Source of the DNA: Solidesulfovibrio aerotolerans
GTDB lineage: Bacteria > Desulfobacterota > Desulfovibrionia > Desulfovibrionales > Desulfovibrionaceae
Direction: 5' to 3'
Assembly (NCBI RefSeq): GCF_009856865.1
Contig: NZ_WVUD01000002.1
Coordinates: forward strand, 1-64,000
Length of the DNA stretch: 64,000 nucleotides
Below the pieces are notes generated by a model that made no database searches, was not told the DNA's origin, and saw only the letters and a program-made list of their open reading frames with translations. Every line of letters starts with the position of its first letter. Position 1 is the stretch's first letter. This document shows, one piece after another, positions 53,155-62,713 of the stretch. The position numbers and the translations under genes are program-made.

Positions 53155-55119
53155 ATGACGACCCCGGTCCATCCCCCGCTTTCCAGAGAACGCATGCTCG
53201 CCGTCTCGGCCCAGTGGCAGAGGTTCATGGCCGGTCTGGCTGTTGATGCAGACCTCGTGCGGCCGGTCATTTTGCAATCCTGGCAACGCTGTCGCCAGGC
53301 CGGCTTCCCCAGCGACAGGCTGGCACTGTGTCCCATCGACACCGCCGGGCTGGCCCGGTCCGTGGCCCACAACCGGGAACTGGTGGAAACGGCCAAGGAA
53401 GTCATGGACCGGCTGGCCCACTCCATCCACCTTTCCAGCAGCGTGGTCACCCTGGTCGATACCACCGGTCTGGTGCTCCATGTCTCGGCCACCAGCGAGG
53501 ATCTGGAAAACGTGCCCTACGGCGCGCCGGGCCGACGCTGCGACGAGGCCACCCTGGGCACCAACGGCATGGGCGTGTGCCTTATTGAACAAAAACCCGT
53601 GCATATCATCGCCTCAGAACATTTCAATGCCTCACTGCATTATCTGAGTTGCTCGGCCGCGCCTGTCCACGACAGTTCCGGGCACTTTCTGGGCGCGATC
53701 AATCTGGCCATCAGCACGGATAATTTCCACCAGCACACGCTGGGGCTGGTGGAGGCCGCCGCCCACGCCATCGAGGAACATCTGCGGCTGCGCAGTCTGG
53801 TGCGCACCCAGCACATCATCCTGGAACTGCTCGACGACGGCGTCATTGTCCTGGACAGCGACGGCGTCATCGCCAGCCTCAACCGGCAGGCCTGTTCCAT
53901 GCTGGGCCTGGACGCGGGCGCTGCCGGGAAAAACATCCAGACGCTTGTGCGGGCCAGCGACGGGCTGGGCACGGTCCTTTCCGACCGCCAGACCTTCCAC
54001 GACCGGGAGACGACGTTTAACCTGGGCCACGGCGAGCGCTCCTGCGCGTTGTCCTGCGCCCCCTTTGCCGATGGCGGCCTGCTCCTCACCCTGCGCGAGA
54101 CCCGGCGCATGCGCAAATACGCCGCCCGGGTGGCCGGGGCCAAGGCCGTCTATACCTTTGAAAATATCGTCGGCGAGTCCAGGCAGTTGCGCGAAGCCAT
54201 CCGCCTGGCCCGGGTGGCCTCCCAGGGCGAGGCCACCACCTTGCTCCTGGGCGAGTCCGGCACCGGTAAGGAACTGTTCGCCCAGGCCATCCACAACGCC
54301 AGCAACCGGCGCAAAGGGCCGTTTGTGGTGGTCAACTGCGGCGCGCTGCCGCGCAATCTCGTGCAAAGCGAGTTGTTCGGCTATGTGGCCGGCGCGTTTT
54401 CCGGGGCGCTTAAGGAAGGCAGTCCGGGCAAGTTCGAGCTGGCCGACGGCGGCTCGATTTTTCTCGACGAGATCGGCGAGATGCCGCTGGAGGCCCAGGT
54501 GAGCCTGCTGCGGCTGCTCCAGGAAAGCGAGGTCACCCGCCTGGGCGGCAAGGAGGCCAAACCCATCGACGTGCGCATCATCGCCGCCACCAACAAGGAT
54601 CTGCCGACCGCCGTTCGCAACAAAGCCTTTCGCGGCGATCTCTATTACCGCTTAAACGTGCTGAGCATCCAGATTCCGCCCCTGCGCCAGCGCGACGACG
54701 ACGTGCAACTGCTCATCCGGGTCTTTATGGACAAATTCAAGCGCTCGCTGGGCAAGCCCGACCTGGAAATGACCCGCGAGGCATTGGCCTCCTTGGCGGC
54801 GCACCACTGGCCGGGCAATGTGCGGGAGCTGGAAAACTGCATCGAACGGCTGGTCAACGTGGCCTGCGAGGACCGCATCGACATCAGCGACCTGCCCCAG
54901 GACGTCATGGCCGACATGGTCCGGGGCCGCCAGCCGTCTTCCGGCGGGGCGGCCATGTCGCTCAAGCGCATTCAACGCGCGCTCATCCTCGAAACCCTGC
55001 GTGAAACCGGCGGCAACTTCCGGCGCACCTCGTCCCTGCTCAATATCTCGCGCACAACGCTCTACGCCAAACTCAAGCAATACGGCATTACGGCGGACAG
55101 CTTTCGCGCCACCTCATAG
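53155..55119 (+). CDS. Sigma-54-dependent activator (AcoR-like)
   Basis: A regulator of about 654 residues. An N-terminal GAF-like domain ([38 protein letters not shown]) and a PAS domain ([17 protein letters not shown]) precede an AAA+ domain with Walker [17 protein letters not shown], Walker [13 protein letters not shown] and a C-terminal Fis HTH ([19 protein letters not shown]). The sigma-54 contact loop reads [11 protein letters not shown], that is GAFSGA in place of the usual GAFTGA. Start at 53155 (MTTPVHPP) or an ATG 33 bases upstream. It lies upstream of an Fe-alcohol dehydrogenase gene, its likely target. Confidence 0.9.
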   Translation: MTTPVHPPLSRERMLAVSAQWQRFMAGLAVDADLVRPVILQSWQRCRQAGFPSDRLALCPIDTAGLARSVAHNRELVETAKEVMDRLAHSIHLSSSVVTLVDTTGLVLHVSATSEDLENVPYGAPGRRCDEATLGTNGMGVCLIEQKPVHIIASEHFNASLHYLSCSAAPVHDSSGHFLGAINLAISTDNFHQHTLGLVEAAAHAIEEHLRLRSLVRTQHIILELLDDGVIVLDSDGVIASLNRQACSMLGLDAGAAGKNIQTLVRASDGLGTVLSDRQTFHDRETTFNLGHGERSCALSCAPFADGGLLLTLRETRRMRKYAARVAGAKAVYTFENIVGESRQLREAIRLARVASQGEATTLLLGESGTGKELFAQAIHNASNRRKGPFVVVNCGALPRNLVQSELFGYVAGAFSGALKEGSPGKFELADGGSIFLDEIGEMPLEAQVSLLRLLQESEVTRLGGKEAKPIDVRIIAATNKDLPTAVRNKAFRGDLYYRLNVLSIQIPPLRQRDDDVQLLIRVFMDKFKRSLGKPDLEMTREALASLAAHHWPGNVRELENCIERLVNVACEDRIDISDLPQDVMADMVRGRQPSSGGAAMSLKRIQRALILETLRETGGNFRRTSSLLNISRTTLYAKLKQYGITADSFRATS

Positions 55120-55192
55120 CCAAACCGTCCCCTCACCCACTGGGCAGGCGAGCGGTCATCGCGCTTTTTCCGGTGTCCACCGGTGCCTTGCC

Positions 55193-55300
55193 CCCGGCAC
55201 AGACCAACGGTCCCAGGCAAGCCCCCGCCTTCGGGCCGCACGCCCACGACCTTGCGGCCCCTGCCCGGCACAGACCACCGGTCCCAGGCGAGCCCCCGCC
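55193..55300. repeat. Pair of 37-bp direct repeats
   Basis: Two near-identical stretches, 55193-55229 and 55264-55300, share CCCGGCACAGACCA and GGTCCCAGGC.AGCCCCC with only a few changes; spacing 71 bases. They lie between the activator gene and its putative binding sites. Confidence 0.75.
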
Positions 55301-55336
55301 CCCCACTCCCTGTGTCCATCGTTGTCTGCAAACCGC

Positions 55337-55369
55337 ACATGTCAGCCTGACATGTCCAGAAAATGGACA
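55337..55369. promoter_or_regulatory. Tandem dyads, putative activator (UAS) sites
   Basis: A perfect palindrome ACATGTCAGCCTGACATGT (55337-55355) is followed at once by TGTCCA-GAAAA-TGGACA (55353-55369). Both are typical in shape of Fis-HTH binding sites. They lie 85-117 bases upstream of the -24 element of the sigma-54 promoter, the usual enhancer distance. Confidence 0.65.
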
Positions 55370-55453
55370 ACTCACCATTCCACAGCCTGACACACCATCT
55401 ACGCAATTAACTGTATTTATTATATATATTTAAAACAGACGAACCAGGGCGTC

Positions 55454-55470
55454 CTGGTCCGGCTTTTGCT
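55454..55470 (+). promoter_or_regulatory. Sigma-54 promoter of the Fe-ADH gene
   Basis: CTGGTCCGGCTTTTGCT fits the -24/-12 consensus (YTGGCACGnnnnTTGCW) with the invariant GG and GC ten bases apart and a full TTGCT. It would give a leader of about 245 bases before the dehydrogenase gene. A weaker candidate, TTGGCGTGGAACAGGCT, lies at 55545-55561. Confidence 0.6.
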
Positions 55471-55727
55471 TTGGCGTGTAGAATGGTGCCTGGACAACGA
55501 CTCGATAAGCACAGGATAGAAATGATGCGCGCGGGCATCACGATTTGGCGTGGAACAGGCTTTGCCATAAAACGGCATGGCTGGTCCGCAGGCTTTCCGA
55601 CGGATGCAAGCTGGAAGCAGCGCCAGAATCAAACACGCCAGACACAAGAAATTCGTTTTCCAGCATTGCCGGCACAACGTCAGGAGCAACGAGCCACCAG
55701 CAACGTATAACATTCGCGGAGGACGCT

Positions 55728-56909
55728 ATGGCAGTTCAGGAACAGGTCTACGGCTTTTTCATCCCCAGCGTGACGTTTATCGGCATCGGCGCTTCCAAGC
55801 TGATCCCGGAAAAAATCAAGGCCCTGGGCGGCAGCAAACCCCTGCTCGTTACAGACAAGGGCGTCATCGCCGCCGGCATCCTCAAACAGGTGACCGATCT
55901 GCTTGATGCCGATAAAATGCCCTACATCGTCTACGCCGAAACCGTGCCCAACCCCACGGACACCAATGTCCACGACGGCGTCACCGTCTACACGAAAAAC
56001 GGCTGCGACAGCCTCATCACCCTGGGCGGCGGCTCCTCCCACGACTGCGGCAAAGGCATCGCCCTGGTCGTGACCAACGGCGGCAAAATCCATGACTACG
56101 AGGGCATCGACAAGTCCACCAAGCCGCTGATGCCCTACCTCGCCGTCAACACCACCGCCGGCACGGCCTCGGAGATGACCCGTTTCGCCGTTATCACCGA
56201 CACCTCCCGCCACGTCAAAATGGCCATTGCCGACTGGCGCGTCACCCCGGGCATCGCCATCGACGATCCGGTCCTCATGGTCGGCATGCCCCCGGCCTTG
56301 ACCGCCGCCACCGGCATGGACGCCCTGACCCACGCCGTGGAAGCGTTTGTCTCCACCATCGCCAATCCCATGACCGATGCCTGCGCCATCGAATCCATCA
56401 AGCTGGTGTTTAAATACCTGCGCAAGGCCGTGGCCAACGGCCAGGATCTGGAAGCCCGGGAAGGCATGTGCTTCGCCCAATACCTGGGCGGCATGGCCTT
56501 TAATAACGCCAGCCTGGGCTATGTGCATTCCATGGCCCACCAGCTCGGCGGCTTTTACAATCTGCCGCATGGCGAATGCAACGCGCTGCTTTTGCCTTAT
56601 GTTGAGAAGTTCAACCTCATCGCCAAGGTGGAGAAATTCGCGGCCATGGCCGAGATCATGGGCGAAAACATTGCCGGCCTGGCCCCGCGCGACGCGGCCG
56701 AACTGGCGCTCAAAGCCATCCGCCAGCTCTCCGCCGATGTCGGCATCCCGACCAATCTGGTCGAACTGGGCAAACGCTACGGCAAGGACGTCAAGGCCGG
56801 CGACATCCCGACCATGACCGCCAACGCCCAAAAAGACATCTGCCGCTTCACCAACCCGCGCTGCGCCACGGACAAGGACGTGGCCGACATCTATACCGCG
56901 GCGCTGTAG
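55728..56909 (+). CDS. Iron-containing alcohol dehydrogenase (group III)
   Basis: A 393-residue NAD-dependent alcohol dehydrogenase. It has GGGSSHDCGKGIAL (cofactor), NTTAGTASEMTRFAVI, GMDALTHAVEAF and the metal-binding LGYVHSMAHQLGGFYNLPHGECNALLLP histidines. Close relatives oxidise ethanol in Desulfovibrio. GGAGG lies six bases before the ATG. Regulation by the upstream sigma-54 activator is inferred from the promoter and dyads between the two genes. Confidence 0.94.
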   Translation: MAVQEQVYGFFIPSVTFIGIGASKLIPEKIKALGGSKPLLVTDKGVIAAGILKQVTDLLDADKMPYIVYAETVPNPTDTNVHDGVTVYTKNGCDSLITLGGGSSHDCGKGIALVVTNGGKIHDYEGIDKSTKPLMPYLAVNTTAGTASEMTRFAVITDTSRHVKMAIADWRVTPGIAIDDPVLMVGMPPALTAATGMDALTHAVEAFVSTIANPMTDACAIESIKLVFKYLRKAVANGQDLEAREGMCFAQYLGGMAFNNASLGYVHSMAHQLGGFYNLPHGECNALLLPYVEKFNLIAKVEKFAAMAEIMGENIAGLAPRDAAELALKAIRQLSADVGIPTNLVELGKRYGKDVKAGDIPTMTANAQKDICRFTNPRCATDKDVADIYTAAL

Positions 56910-56924
56910 CCCGACAGGGCAACG

Positions 56925-56960
56925 CCTTCCCCCGGGAGAACCCACGCTCCCGGGGAAAGG
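56925..56960 (+). terminator. Hairpin after Fe-ADH gene
   Basis: CCTTCCCCCGGGAG and CTCCCGGGGAAAGG pair almost fully around an eight-base loop, 16 bases past the stop. No T-run follows. Confidence 0.55.
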
Positions 56961-56991
56961 CCGGCCGGCGCACCCAACGCGCCAGCTTTTT

Positions 56992-57097
56992 GCGCCATCC
57001 GAGAAGAGCCCGTCACCACGCATCGCTCGCGAACTGCCATGGTGCCAACCGATGCACGTCTCGTTGCCGCTTGTGACGGGTTCTTCTTGGATGGCGC
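56992..57097. repeat. 25-bp inverted repeat with 56-base centre
   Basis: GCGCCATCC.AGAAGA.CCCGTCAC at 56992-57016 is matched by its reverse complement at 57073-57097 with 23 of 25 bases. Shorter nested complementarities (GCATCG/CGATGC) fall inside. It lies between convergent genes and would fold into a long RNA hairpin in either direction. Confidence 0.7.
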
Positions 57098-57172
57098 GAA
57101 CGCATCCTGCCAGCGTCGCATTCACAAAATTCCAAAACGCAACACCAGTCGGCATGGCCCTGGCGGCGGCGC

Positions 57173-57646
57173 TTACGCCACAAGCGCTGCGACCACGGCC
57201 CCCAACACCCGCACGGCGTCGGCCGGCGCCAAACGCACCATCACCCCGCGCTGGCCGCCGTTTATGATCACATACGGCTCGGCCACGGCCGCCGCTTCCA
57301 GGGCCACGGGGACGCGCTTTCGTGAGCCAAAGGGACTGATCCCGCCCACATGGTAGCCTGTCGTCTTCTCGGCCTCGGCCGGGGGCATCATGGCCGCCGT
57401 CTTGCCGCCAAAGGCCGTGGCCACGCGCTTCATGGACAGTTCCCCGTCGGACGGGACCACGGCGCAGGCCGGCTTGCCGTCCACCACCACCATCAGTGTC
57501 TTGAGCACCCGGGCCGGCGGTTCGTCGATGGCCTGGGCCGCCTGCAAACCGATGCGCGCCGCCCCGGACTCGTAGTCATAGGAAAGGACCGTAAAGGCAA
57601 TACCGGCCTTAGCCAGGGCCTGGGTGGCCCGGGTACTCTTCGCCAT
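57173..57646 (-). CDS. ybaK: Cys-tRNA(Pro) deacylase YbaK/EbsC
   Basis: A 157-residue editing protein that clears cysteine mischarged on tRNA-Pro. It has STRATQALAKAGIAFTVLSYDY, VLKTLMVVVDGKPACAVVPSDGELSMKRVA (with the catalytic lysine), TTGYHVGGISPFGSRKRVP and VIINGGQRGVMVRLAP. The start ATG has CAGGAGATG upstream. Confidence 0.93.
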   Translation of the reverse strand: MAKSTRATQALAKAGIAFTVLSYDYESGAARIGLQAAQAIDEPPARVLKTLMVVVDGKPACAVVPSDGELSMKRVATAFGGKTAAMMPPAEAEKTTGYHVGGISPFGSRKRVPVALEAAAVAEPYVIINGGQRGVMVRLAPADAVRVLGAVVAALVA

Positions 57647-57809
57647 AGGGCAACATCTCCTGGGTTAGGCGCTCACCCCGGGATAGCCAAAGGCCTGCCA
57701 TGCGGCAAGGGGCCGAATACTTCGGCACAACCTTGGGATGACAACGCCAACGCCTGCGTGTAACGAACAAGACCAAATCGTTTCAACCGCAGCCGAAAGG
57801 AACCCAACG

Positions 57810-58808
57810 ATGTTTGCGCGTATCACTGCATCGATCAAAACCGTGGCGACAACGGTTGGCATCCTGTTTCTCGTGCTTGCCGCCCTGCCCCAGGACGCCA
57901 CCGCCTCCGAAGGCGGAACCAGCCACTACATCCAGGGAGCCTACGGCGATTTTCTCATGGGCTACATTCCGGCCCAGGGTTTCTACGTGCGAAACGACAC
58001 CCTGTATCAGTCCGCCAGGATGGATGGTGCCCTCAAGGGCGGCCGGGCCTACGCCGAACTGAAATCCCAGGTGGTCATAAACATCACCAAACTGTCCTAT
58101 ATCTTTGACGTGCCGGCCATCGGCGGCTTTCTCGGGGCCGGCGTCGGCATTCCGTTTATTGTCAACGAGCACATCACCGGCAAAGGCTCCCTCAATTACG
58201 CCCGCCGCGATCGCACCACCGGCCTGCCCCATGCCGACGTTTTAAACATCGGCGGCGGCGGCGACCGGGGAGGCCTGTCCGACATTTTTTTCATGCCGGT
58301 CATCGCCGGCTGGAACTTCGGCGAATGCCATCTGGTGTTCTCGCCGGTCATCTATTTGCCCACAGGCTATTACAATCCAAAAAAGCTCACCAACCTGGGC
58401 ATGAATTACACGACATTTGACCCCAACCTGGCTTTTACCTGGTTAAACAAAAGCGGTTTTGAATTTTCCACCAACGTCGGCTACATGATCAATACGGAAA
58501 ATATCACGAGCAAGTACCTCTCCGGCAACGAGTTGCATGTGGACTGGACCGCTGCCATGCACATCAAGGAACGCTACGCCATCGGTGCTGTTGGGTATTT
58601 CACGGTGCAGACCACGCCGGACACCGGTTCCGGGGCCAGCCTGGGCTCGTTTTACTCCTCGGCCTGCGGCATCGGCCCCATCGTCAGCTACACCATGCCG
58701 GTCGGCGGCAAGGAACTGACCGTCATCGGCAAATGGCTCCACGATATCGGCGCCACCAACCGCCTGCACGGCGACATGGTCTATGGGTCACTCGCCATCA
58801 ATTTCTAG
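57810..58808 (+). CDS. Exported SphA/MetA-pathway-like outer-membrane protein
   Basis: A 332-residue protein with a signal peptide (ATTVGILFLVLAALPQDATA) followed by alternating beta strands typical of the phenol-degradation MetA-pathway family (PF13557): GTSHYIQGAYGDFLMGYIPAQGFYVRND, SDIFFMPVIAGWNFGECHLVFSPVIYLPTGYYN, WTAAMHIKERYAIGAVGYF. It ends in a terminal aromatic residue (AINF), as outer-membrane barrels do. It probably passes a hydrophobic compound; substrate unknown. AAGGAA precedes the start. It stands alone. Confidence 0.78.
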   Translation: MFARITASIKTVATTVGILFLVLAALPQDATASEGGTSHYIQGAYGDFLMGYIPAQGFYVRNDTLYQSARMDGALKGGRAYAELKSQVVINITKLSYIFDVPAIGGFLGAGVGIPFIVNEHITGKGSLNYARRDRTTGLPHADVLNIGGGGDRGGLSDIFFMPVIAGWNFGECHLVFSPVIYLPTGYYNPKKLTNLGMNYTTFDPNLAFTWLNKSGFEFSTNVGYMINTENITSKYLSGNELHVDWTAAMHIKERYAIGAVGYFTVQTTPDTGSGASLGSFYSSACGIGPIVSYTMPVGGKELTVIGKWLHDIGATNRLHGDMVYGSLAINF

Positions 58809-58887
58809 GAAAATCAGCCGCAACCAGTCCCCTCCTGCACGCGCATATCGCCGGCCTGTACCCCGCCCGTGCCCGATCCTGGCACAC

Positions 58888-58926
58888 AAAAAAAGCGGAC
58901 GCCGGACTTTTCAGTCCGACGTCCGC
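58888..58926 (-). terminator. Terminator of dnaA
   Basis: GCGGACG.CGGAC and GTCCG.CGTCCGC form a strong stem with a TTTTCA loop. On the minus strand a run of seven T follows. It lies about 150 bases past the dnaA stop and may serve the convergent plus-strand gene too. Confidence 0.8.
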
Positions 58927-59073
58927 CAGGCCAATGGCGGCCTCCCCCTAGCTGGTACATGATCGTTGTTTCGAGTCTGCCTGCCGGCTCCACAGGGTGA
59001 CGGTCGGTCACCGGAGCGTGTGGCAGGACTGCCCGCGATGGGGGCCTCAAAGGAAAATCATTTACAGGCGCAT

Positions 59074-60438
59074 TTAGCTGCGCATGTGATCGATGGTGCG
59101 CTCCAACTCCCGCCCAAGGGGCGTTTTGAGGGACAAGTGCTTTTCCAGGGACGTGATGCCCTTGACCACCGTGGAATGGCGGCGATTGAACCGATTGCCA
59201 ATGTCGGCCAGGGACAGATCGGTGTGCTGGCGGGCCAGCAGGAAGGCCGTGTTGCGGGCCAGGACAAGCTGGCGTTTGCGCGACTTGGATATCAGCTGAT
59301 CCGGCGAAAGCCGGTAGACGTCGCAGACATAGGCCACGATGTCCTCAAGGTTGCGCGGGGCGGCCTCCACATCGTAGTGCTGCAAGACGTCCCAGGCCAG
59401 ATCCATGGAAATGCGGCAATTGAGCAACCGGGCTTTCAGGGCCAGATTTTGCAGGCAGCTTTCCAGTTGGCGCACATCGGCCGAGAGCTTGTCGGCCAGA
59501 AGCGTAGACACGTCCTGGGGCAAGAGCACCTGATGCACGGCAGCCTTGCGCTCCAGAATGCGCCGCCGGGTCTCGCGGTCGGGCTTGTCGATAACCGCCA
59601 GGAACCCGGAATTGATGCGCGAGAGCAGCTGGTTGTCCAGGCCCGAGAGTTCCTTGGGCAGAAAGGAGCTGGTAAAAACCAGCCGGCAGCCCCGGGAATT
59701 AAGCGCCTTTAAGGTATTTAAAAGCTCGTCCTGGATGCGTGGCTTGTCGCGGAAAAAATGGATGTCTTCCAGGAGCAGCACGTCGACGTTTTCCCGAAAC
59801 GCAGCCTTGAATTGCTCCACCTGCCGGGTCTTGATGGCCATGATCAGGCGGTTGGCAAATTCCTCGGCCGACAGATAGGCCACCCGGGGCTGGCGTTCGC
59901 CCTGGCCGGCCAAACTGAGGCGCTTGCCCATGGCCTGAATGAGATGGGTCTTGCCCAGGCCCGGGGCGGAACTGATAAACAGTTGATCGGCCGTCAAGGA
60001 CATATCGCAAATGCCACGGCTGGCGGCATAGGCCATTTCGTTGGACGGGCCGACCACGAAGTCATCGTAGCTAAACCGAAAACGGTCACCGACCAGTTCC
60101 GGTGCCCTGGGGGCCACGGGCAGGGTCAGGGAGGTGGCCACGGGCCGGGGGCCGGCAGCCTTGGGGCCGTCCTGGCGACGGGCGCGCGGGGCGTTGCCAG
60201 TGGCCGGGCCTTCGACGACGAGAACCTCGGGCCGGGTTCCCATGACCACGGCAGCGGCTTCGGCTATGGAATCGGTCAGTCGTTCCCGCACCCAGGAGGC
60301 GACAAAGGCATTGGGTGCAGCGAGTTCAAGCACGCCGTCGCGGGCCCGGGCCGCAAGCGGTTTGATCCAGAGGTTGAAGAGTCCGGGGCTCAATGTCTTT
60401 TCGAGCAGCTCTTTGGTTTGTGACCAAATCGTTTCCAT
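59074..60438 (-). CDS. dnaA: DnaA family replication initiator, divergent
   Basis: A 454-residue protein with all DnaA domains. Domain I is IWSQTKELLEKTLSPGLFNLWIKPL. The AAA+ domain has FVVGPSNEMAYAA, Walker A SAPGLGKTHLIQAMG, Walker B VLLLEDIHFF (E where most DnaA have D), the arginine-finger area LLSRINSG and sensor II DVRQLESCL. Domain IV has LARQHTDLSLADIGNRFNRRHSTVVKGI, where the usual RDHTTV signature is RRHSTV. These departures, and the lack of dnaN nearby, suggest a second DnaA rather than the main chromosomal one. Neighbours are thyX and ruvBAC. Start at the ATG of METIWSQ. Confidence 0.88.
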   Translation of the reverse strand: METIWSQTKELLEKTLSPGLFNLWIKPLAARARDGVLELAAPNAFVASWVRERLTDSIAEAAAVVMGTRPEVLVVEGPATGNAPRARRQDGPKAAGPRPVATSLTLPVAPRAPELVGDRFRFSYDDFVVGPSNEMAYAASRGICDMSLTADQLFISSAPGLGKTHLIQAMGKRLSLAGQGERQPRVAYLSAEEFANRLIMAIKTRQVEQFKAAFRENVDVLLLEDIHFFRDKPRIQDELLNTLKALNSRGCRLVFTSSFLPKELSGLDNQLLSRINSGFLAVIDKPDRETRRRILERKAAVHQVLLPQDVSTLLADKLSADVRQLESCLQNLALKARLLNCRISMDLAWDVLQHYDVEAAPRNLEDIVAYVCDVYRLSPDQLISKSRKRQLVLARNTAFLLARQHTDLSLADIGNRFNRRHSTVVKGITSLEKHLSLKTPLGRELERTIDHMRS

Positions 60439-60941
60439 GGGGCGCAACCTAGTGCCGAAGCGTGGCCGGGCAAAGGACGATTAGGGACCGCTTTTCCGGG
60501 CCTGACGGTTTGGTTCTCTACAACGCAACATGCTGCATATACTGACTATTGCCGCAGAGCCAGGAGAAACGGGTATTTTGGGGCGTGGTGCAAGGCCGCT
60601 TGCAGCCTGGGTTTTAGGGCGCGGCTCAAAATTGTGCACATATGTGAAAGCTTTTTCCACAGCATAATCTAGCATTATCTTCATTTTCCTCAATGGCAGT
60701 CAAAATATTTCATTTACCAACATGCAACTTTTGGGTTGACCACCCCCAAAAGCCGCTTGGCCCTTGCCTTTGCGGCGCGTCAACCCCCTGAGGCAAGATG
60801 CACAAGGCACGAACAATCCACTTATTTTATTAATAAAAAAAGTTTTCGCTGCATTTTCCGACCACTTGACGCCCAAAATAAAAAACCCGCCACAGATGCG
60901 GCGGGTGGGAAAAAAGGCTACAGAAAGGCGAATTTCAGGAA
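60439..60941. other. AT-richer gap upstream of dnaA
   Basis: A 503-base stretch without a gene. It has a run TTATTTTATTAATAAAAAAAG (60821-60842), one near-consensus DnaA box TTTTCCACA at 60653-60661, and the thyX terminator. One box is too few to call an origin. The dnaA promoter should lie in its left half. Confidence 0.45.
60876..60906 (-). terminator. Terminator of thyX
   Basis: ACCCGCC and GGCGGGT form a stem with an eight-base loop; on the minus strand TTTTTATTTT follows. It lies 36 bases beyond the thyX stop. Confidence 0.8.
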
Positions 60942-61688
60942 TTAGGACGAAATGGAACCGATTTGCTCAAGAAGGGGATAGCGGCCGCAGGTGAATCGGG
61001 CGGCCTCAGGGCAGTAGCCAAGCCGCTCGCAGCGCGCCCCGGCCCCGCTAAAGATGACCGGCAGGGCCTCCTGGCACAGGCGCAACATCGAAAGCGCCAT
61101 GGCCCGAATCTCCCACTGGGCCCGGGTACAGCAGCGCAGCTCAAAAAAATGCAACAGCGACCGGCAGTTCATGGTCGTAACCACCTTGGTCTCGCAGGCG
61201 TTGGGCAAAACGAACCGGGCATCCTCGTTGGCCTTGTCCCCCCGGCCGTGGCGGGTGAGGATTTCCTGCAACTCGGCGTAGGCGGCCCCGGCCTGTTCCA
61301 TGGCTGCCGTAAAGCGTTCCCGGGCCTCGGGGATGGCAGCCACCTGGGGCGGCAGCACGTAATCAAAGCCGGCCGCGTCCACGTAGCGCTGGGACTGCTG
61401 GGAATAGCTGGCAATCCGGTGGCGCACGAGCTGGTGCGACAGCGCCCGGGACACCCCGGCCACGGCAAAGGTAAACGAGACATGTTCGATGGGCGATTCG
61501 TGACCGGAATCAAGGATGCGCCCGACGAAGGCGGCCTGCTTTTCGGCCGTGATCTCGCCTGCGAGCAGACGCGGCCACATATCGGCCACATAGCCGGGGT
61601 GGTAGCACTGGCGAAAAGCGGCGTAAATGAGCGCCAGGGCGTCTGGGGTGTGGGCGAGTAGCGTTACGGAAAGGCGCGTTTGCGGCAT
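60942..61688 (-). CDS. thyX: Flavin-dependent thymidylate synthase
   Basis: A 248-residue enzyme that makes dTMP with FAD and methylenetetrahydrofolate. The ThyX motif RHRIASYSQQSQRY is at about residues 90-103, preceded by HESPIEHVSFTFAVAGVSRALSHQLV. LPNACETKVVTTMNCRSLLHFFELRCC completes the active site. The C-terminal extension with four cysteines (CERLGYCPEAARFTC) is common in anaerobes. It is close to ruvB (20 bases). Confidence 0.96.
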   Translation of the reverse strand: MPQTRLSVTLLAHTPDALALIYAAFRQCYHPGYVADMWPRLLAGEITAEKQAAFVGRILDSGHESPIEHVSFTFAVAGVSRALSHQLVRHRIASYSQQSQRYVDAAGFDYVLPPQVAAIPEARERFTAAMEQAGAAYAELQEILTRHGRGDKANEDARFVLPNACETKVVTTMNCRSLLHFFELRCCTRAQWEIRAMALSMLRLCQEALPVIFSGAGARCERLGYCPEAARFTCGRYPLLEQIGSISS

Positions 61689-61708
61689 GGGCGTATCCTC
61701 GCAACTCC

Positions 61709-62713
61709 TTACAAAAGCTGCATCTTCAAATGGGCATAGGCCTTGGCCGTGGCCACCCGGCCGCGCGAGGTGCGTTTAATAAGGCCACACTGGATGAGAT
61801 AGGGTTCGTAAATCTCCTCCACCGTGCGCACTTCTTCGCTAATGGCCACGGCCAGGGTTTTGACCCCGACCGGCCCGCCTTCATAATGATTGATGATCGT
61901 TTCCAAAATCTTGCGATCCATTTGATCCAGACCGCTGGGATCGACGTCCAGACGCAGCAAGGCCGACTTGGCCAGCTCTTCATCCAGCGTGGCCGCACCG
62001 GCCACCACGGCGAAATCGCGGGCCCGGCGCAGCAAGCGGTTGGCGATGCGCGGCGTGCCCCGGGAACGCTCCCCGATGACCAAAGCCCCGCCCGGGGTGA
62101 TGCCGATGCCGAGAATGGCGGCGGCCCGGGTGACAATGCGGGCCAATTCGGCCGGCTTGTAAAATTCCAGGCGGAAAATGACGCCGAAGCGGTCGCGCAA
62201 AGGCGAGGTCAAAAGCCCCAGACGGGTGGTGGCCCCGACCAGGGTGAAGGGTTCAAGGTCGATGCGCACGGTGCGCGCCCCCGGCCCCTGGCCGATAATG
62301 AGGTCGAGCTTGAAATCCTCCATGGCCGGATAGAGGATTTCCTCCACCGCCGGCGGCATGCGGTGGATCTCATCAATAAAAAGGATGTCGCCCCGGCGCA
62401 GGTTGGTGACGATGGCAGCCAGATCGCCGCAGCGCTCCAGGACCGGCCCGGTGGTCTGGACCAGATTGACCCCAAGTTCAGACGACATGATCTGGGCCAG
62501 GGTGGTCTTGCCCAGGCCCGGCGGACCGTAGAGCAGGCTGTGGTCCAAGCTTCGCCCCTGCTCCATGGCTGCCCGCAAAAAAACGCGCAGATTGGCCCGC
62601 AGATCGTCCTGGCCGATAAATTCGTCCAGGCGCGAGGGCCGGATGGTGTCCTCGGGCAAAGCCTGCGCGGCCACAAGCCCGGTCGGCGGGCAAAAATCGT
62701 CATCCATGCTCAT
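61709..62713 (-). CDS. ruvB: Holliday junction ATPase RuvB
   Basis: A 334-residue AAA+ helicase motor. It has [22 protein letters not shown], Walker [16 protein letters not shown], Walker [13 protein letters not shown], sensor 1 GATTRLGLL, and the C-terminal winged helix ([20 protein letters not shown]). Its start overlaps the ruvA stop (ATGA); a second ATG two codons in is possible. Forms the ruvC-ruvA-ruvB operon. Confidence 0.97.
   Translation of the reverse strand: MSMDDDFCPPTGLVAAQALPEDTIRPSRLDEFIGQDDLRANLRVFLRAAMEQGRSLDHSLLYGPPGLGKTTLAQIMSSELGVNLVQTTGPVLERCGDLAAIVTNLRRGDILFIDEIHRMPPAVEEILYPAMEDFKLDLIIGQGPGARTVRIDLEPFTLVGATTRLGLLTSPLRDRFGVIFRLEFYKPAELARIVTRAAAILGIGITPGGALVIGERSRGTPRIANRLLRRARDFAVVAGAATLDEELAKSALLRLDVDPSGLDQMDRKILETIINHYEGGPVGVKTLAVAISEEVRTVEEIYEPYLIQCGLIKRTSRGRVATAKAYAHLKMQLL

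Noticed and set aside
55193-55300. CRISPR array
   Set aside because: Only two repeats of about 37 bases with a single spacer, no cas genes, and the copies differ from each other. Listed as a direct repeat only.
60439-60941. Chromosomal origin (oriC)
   Set aside because: An AT-rich run and one TTTTCCACA box are present, but no cluster of DnaA boxes, and dnaN/gyrB are absent. The evidence does not reach the level of a call.
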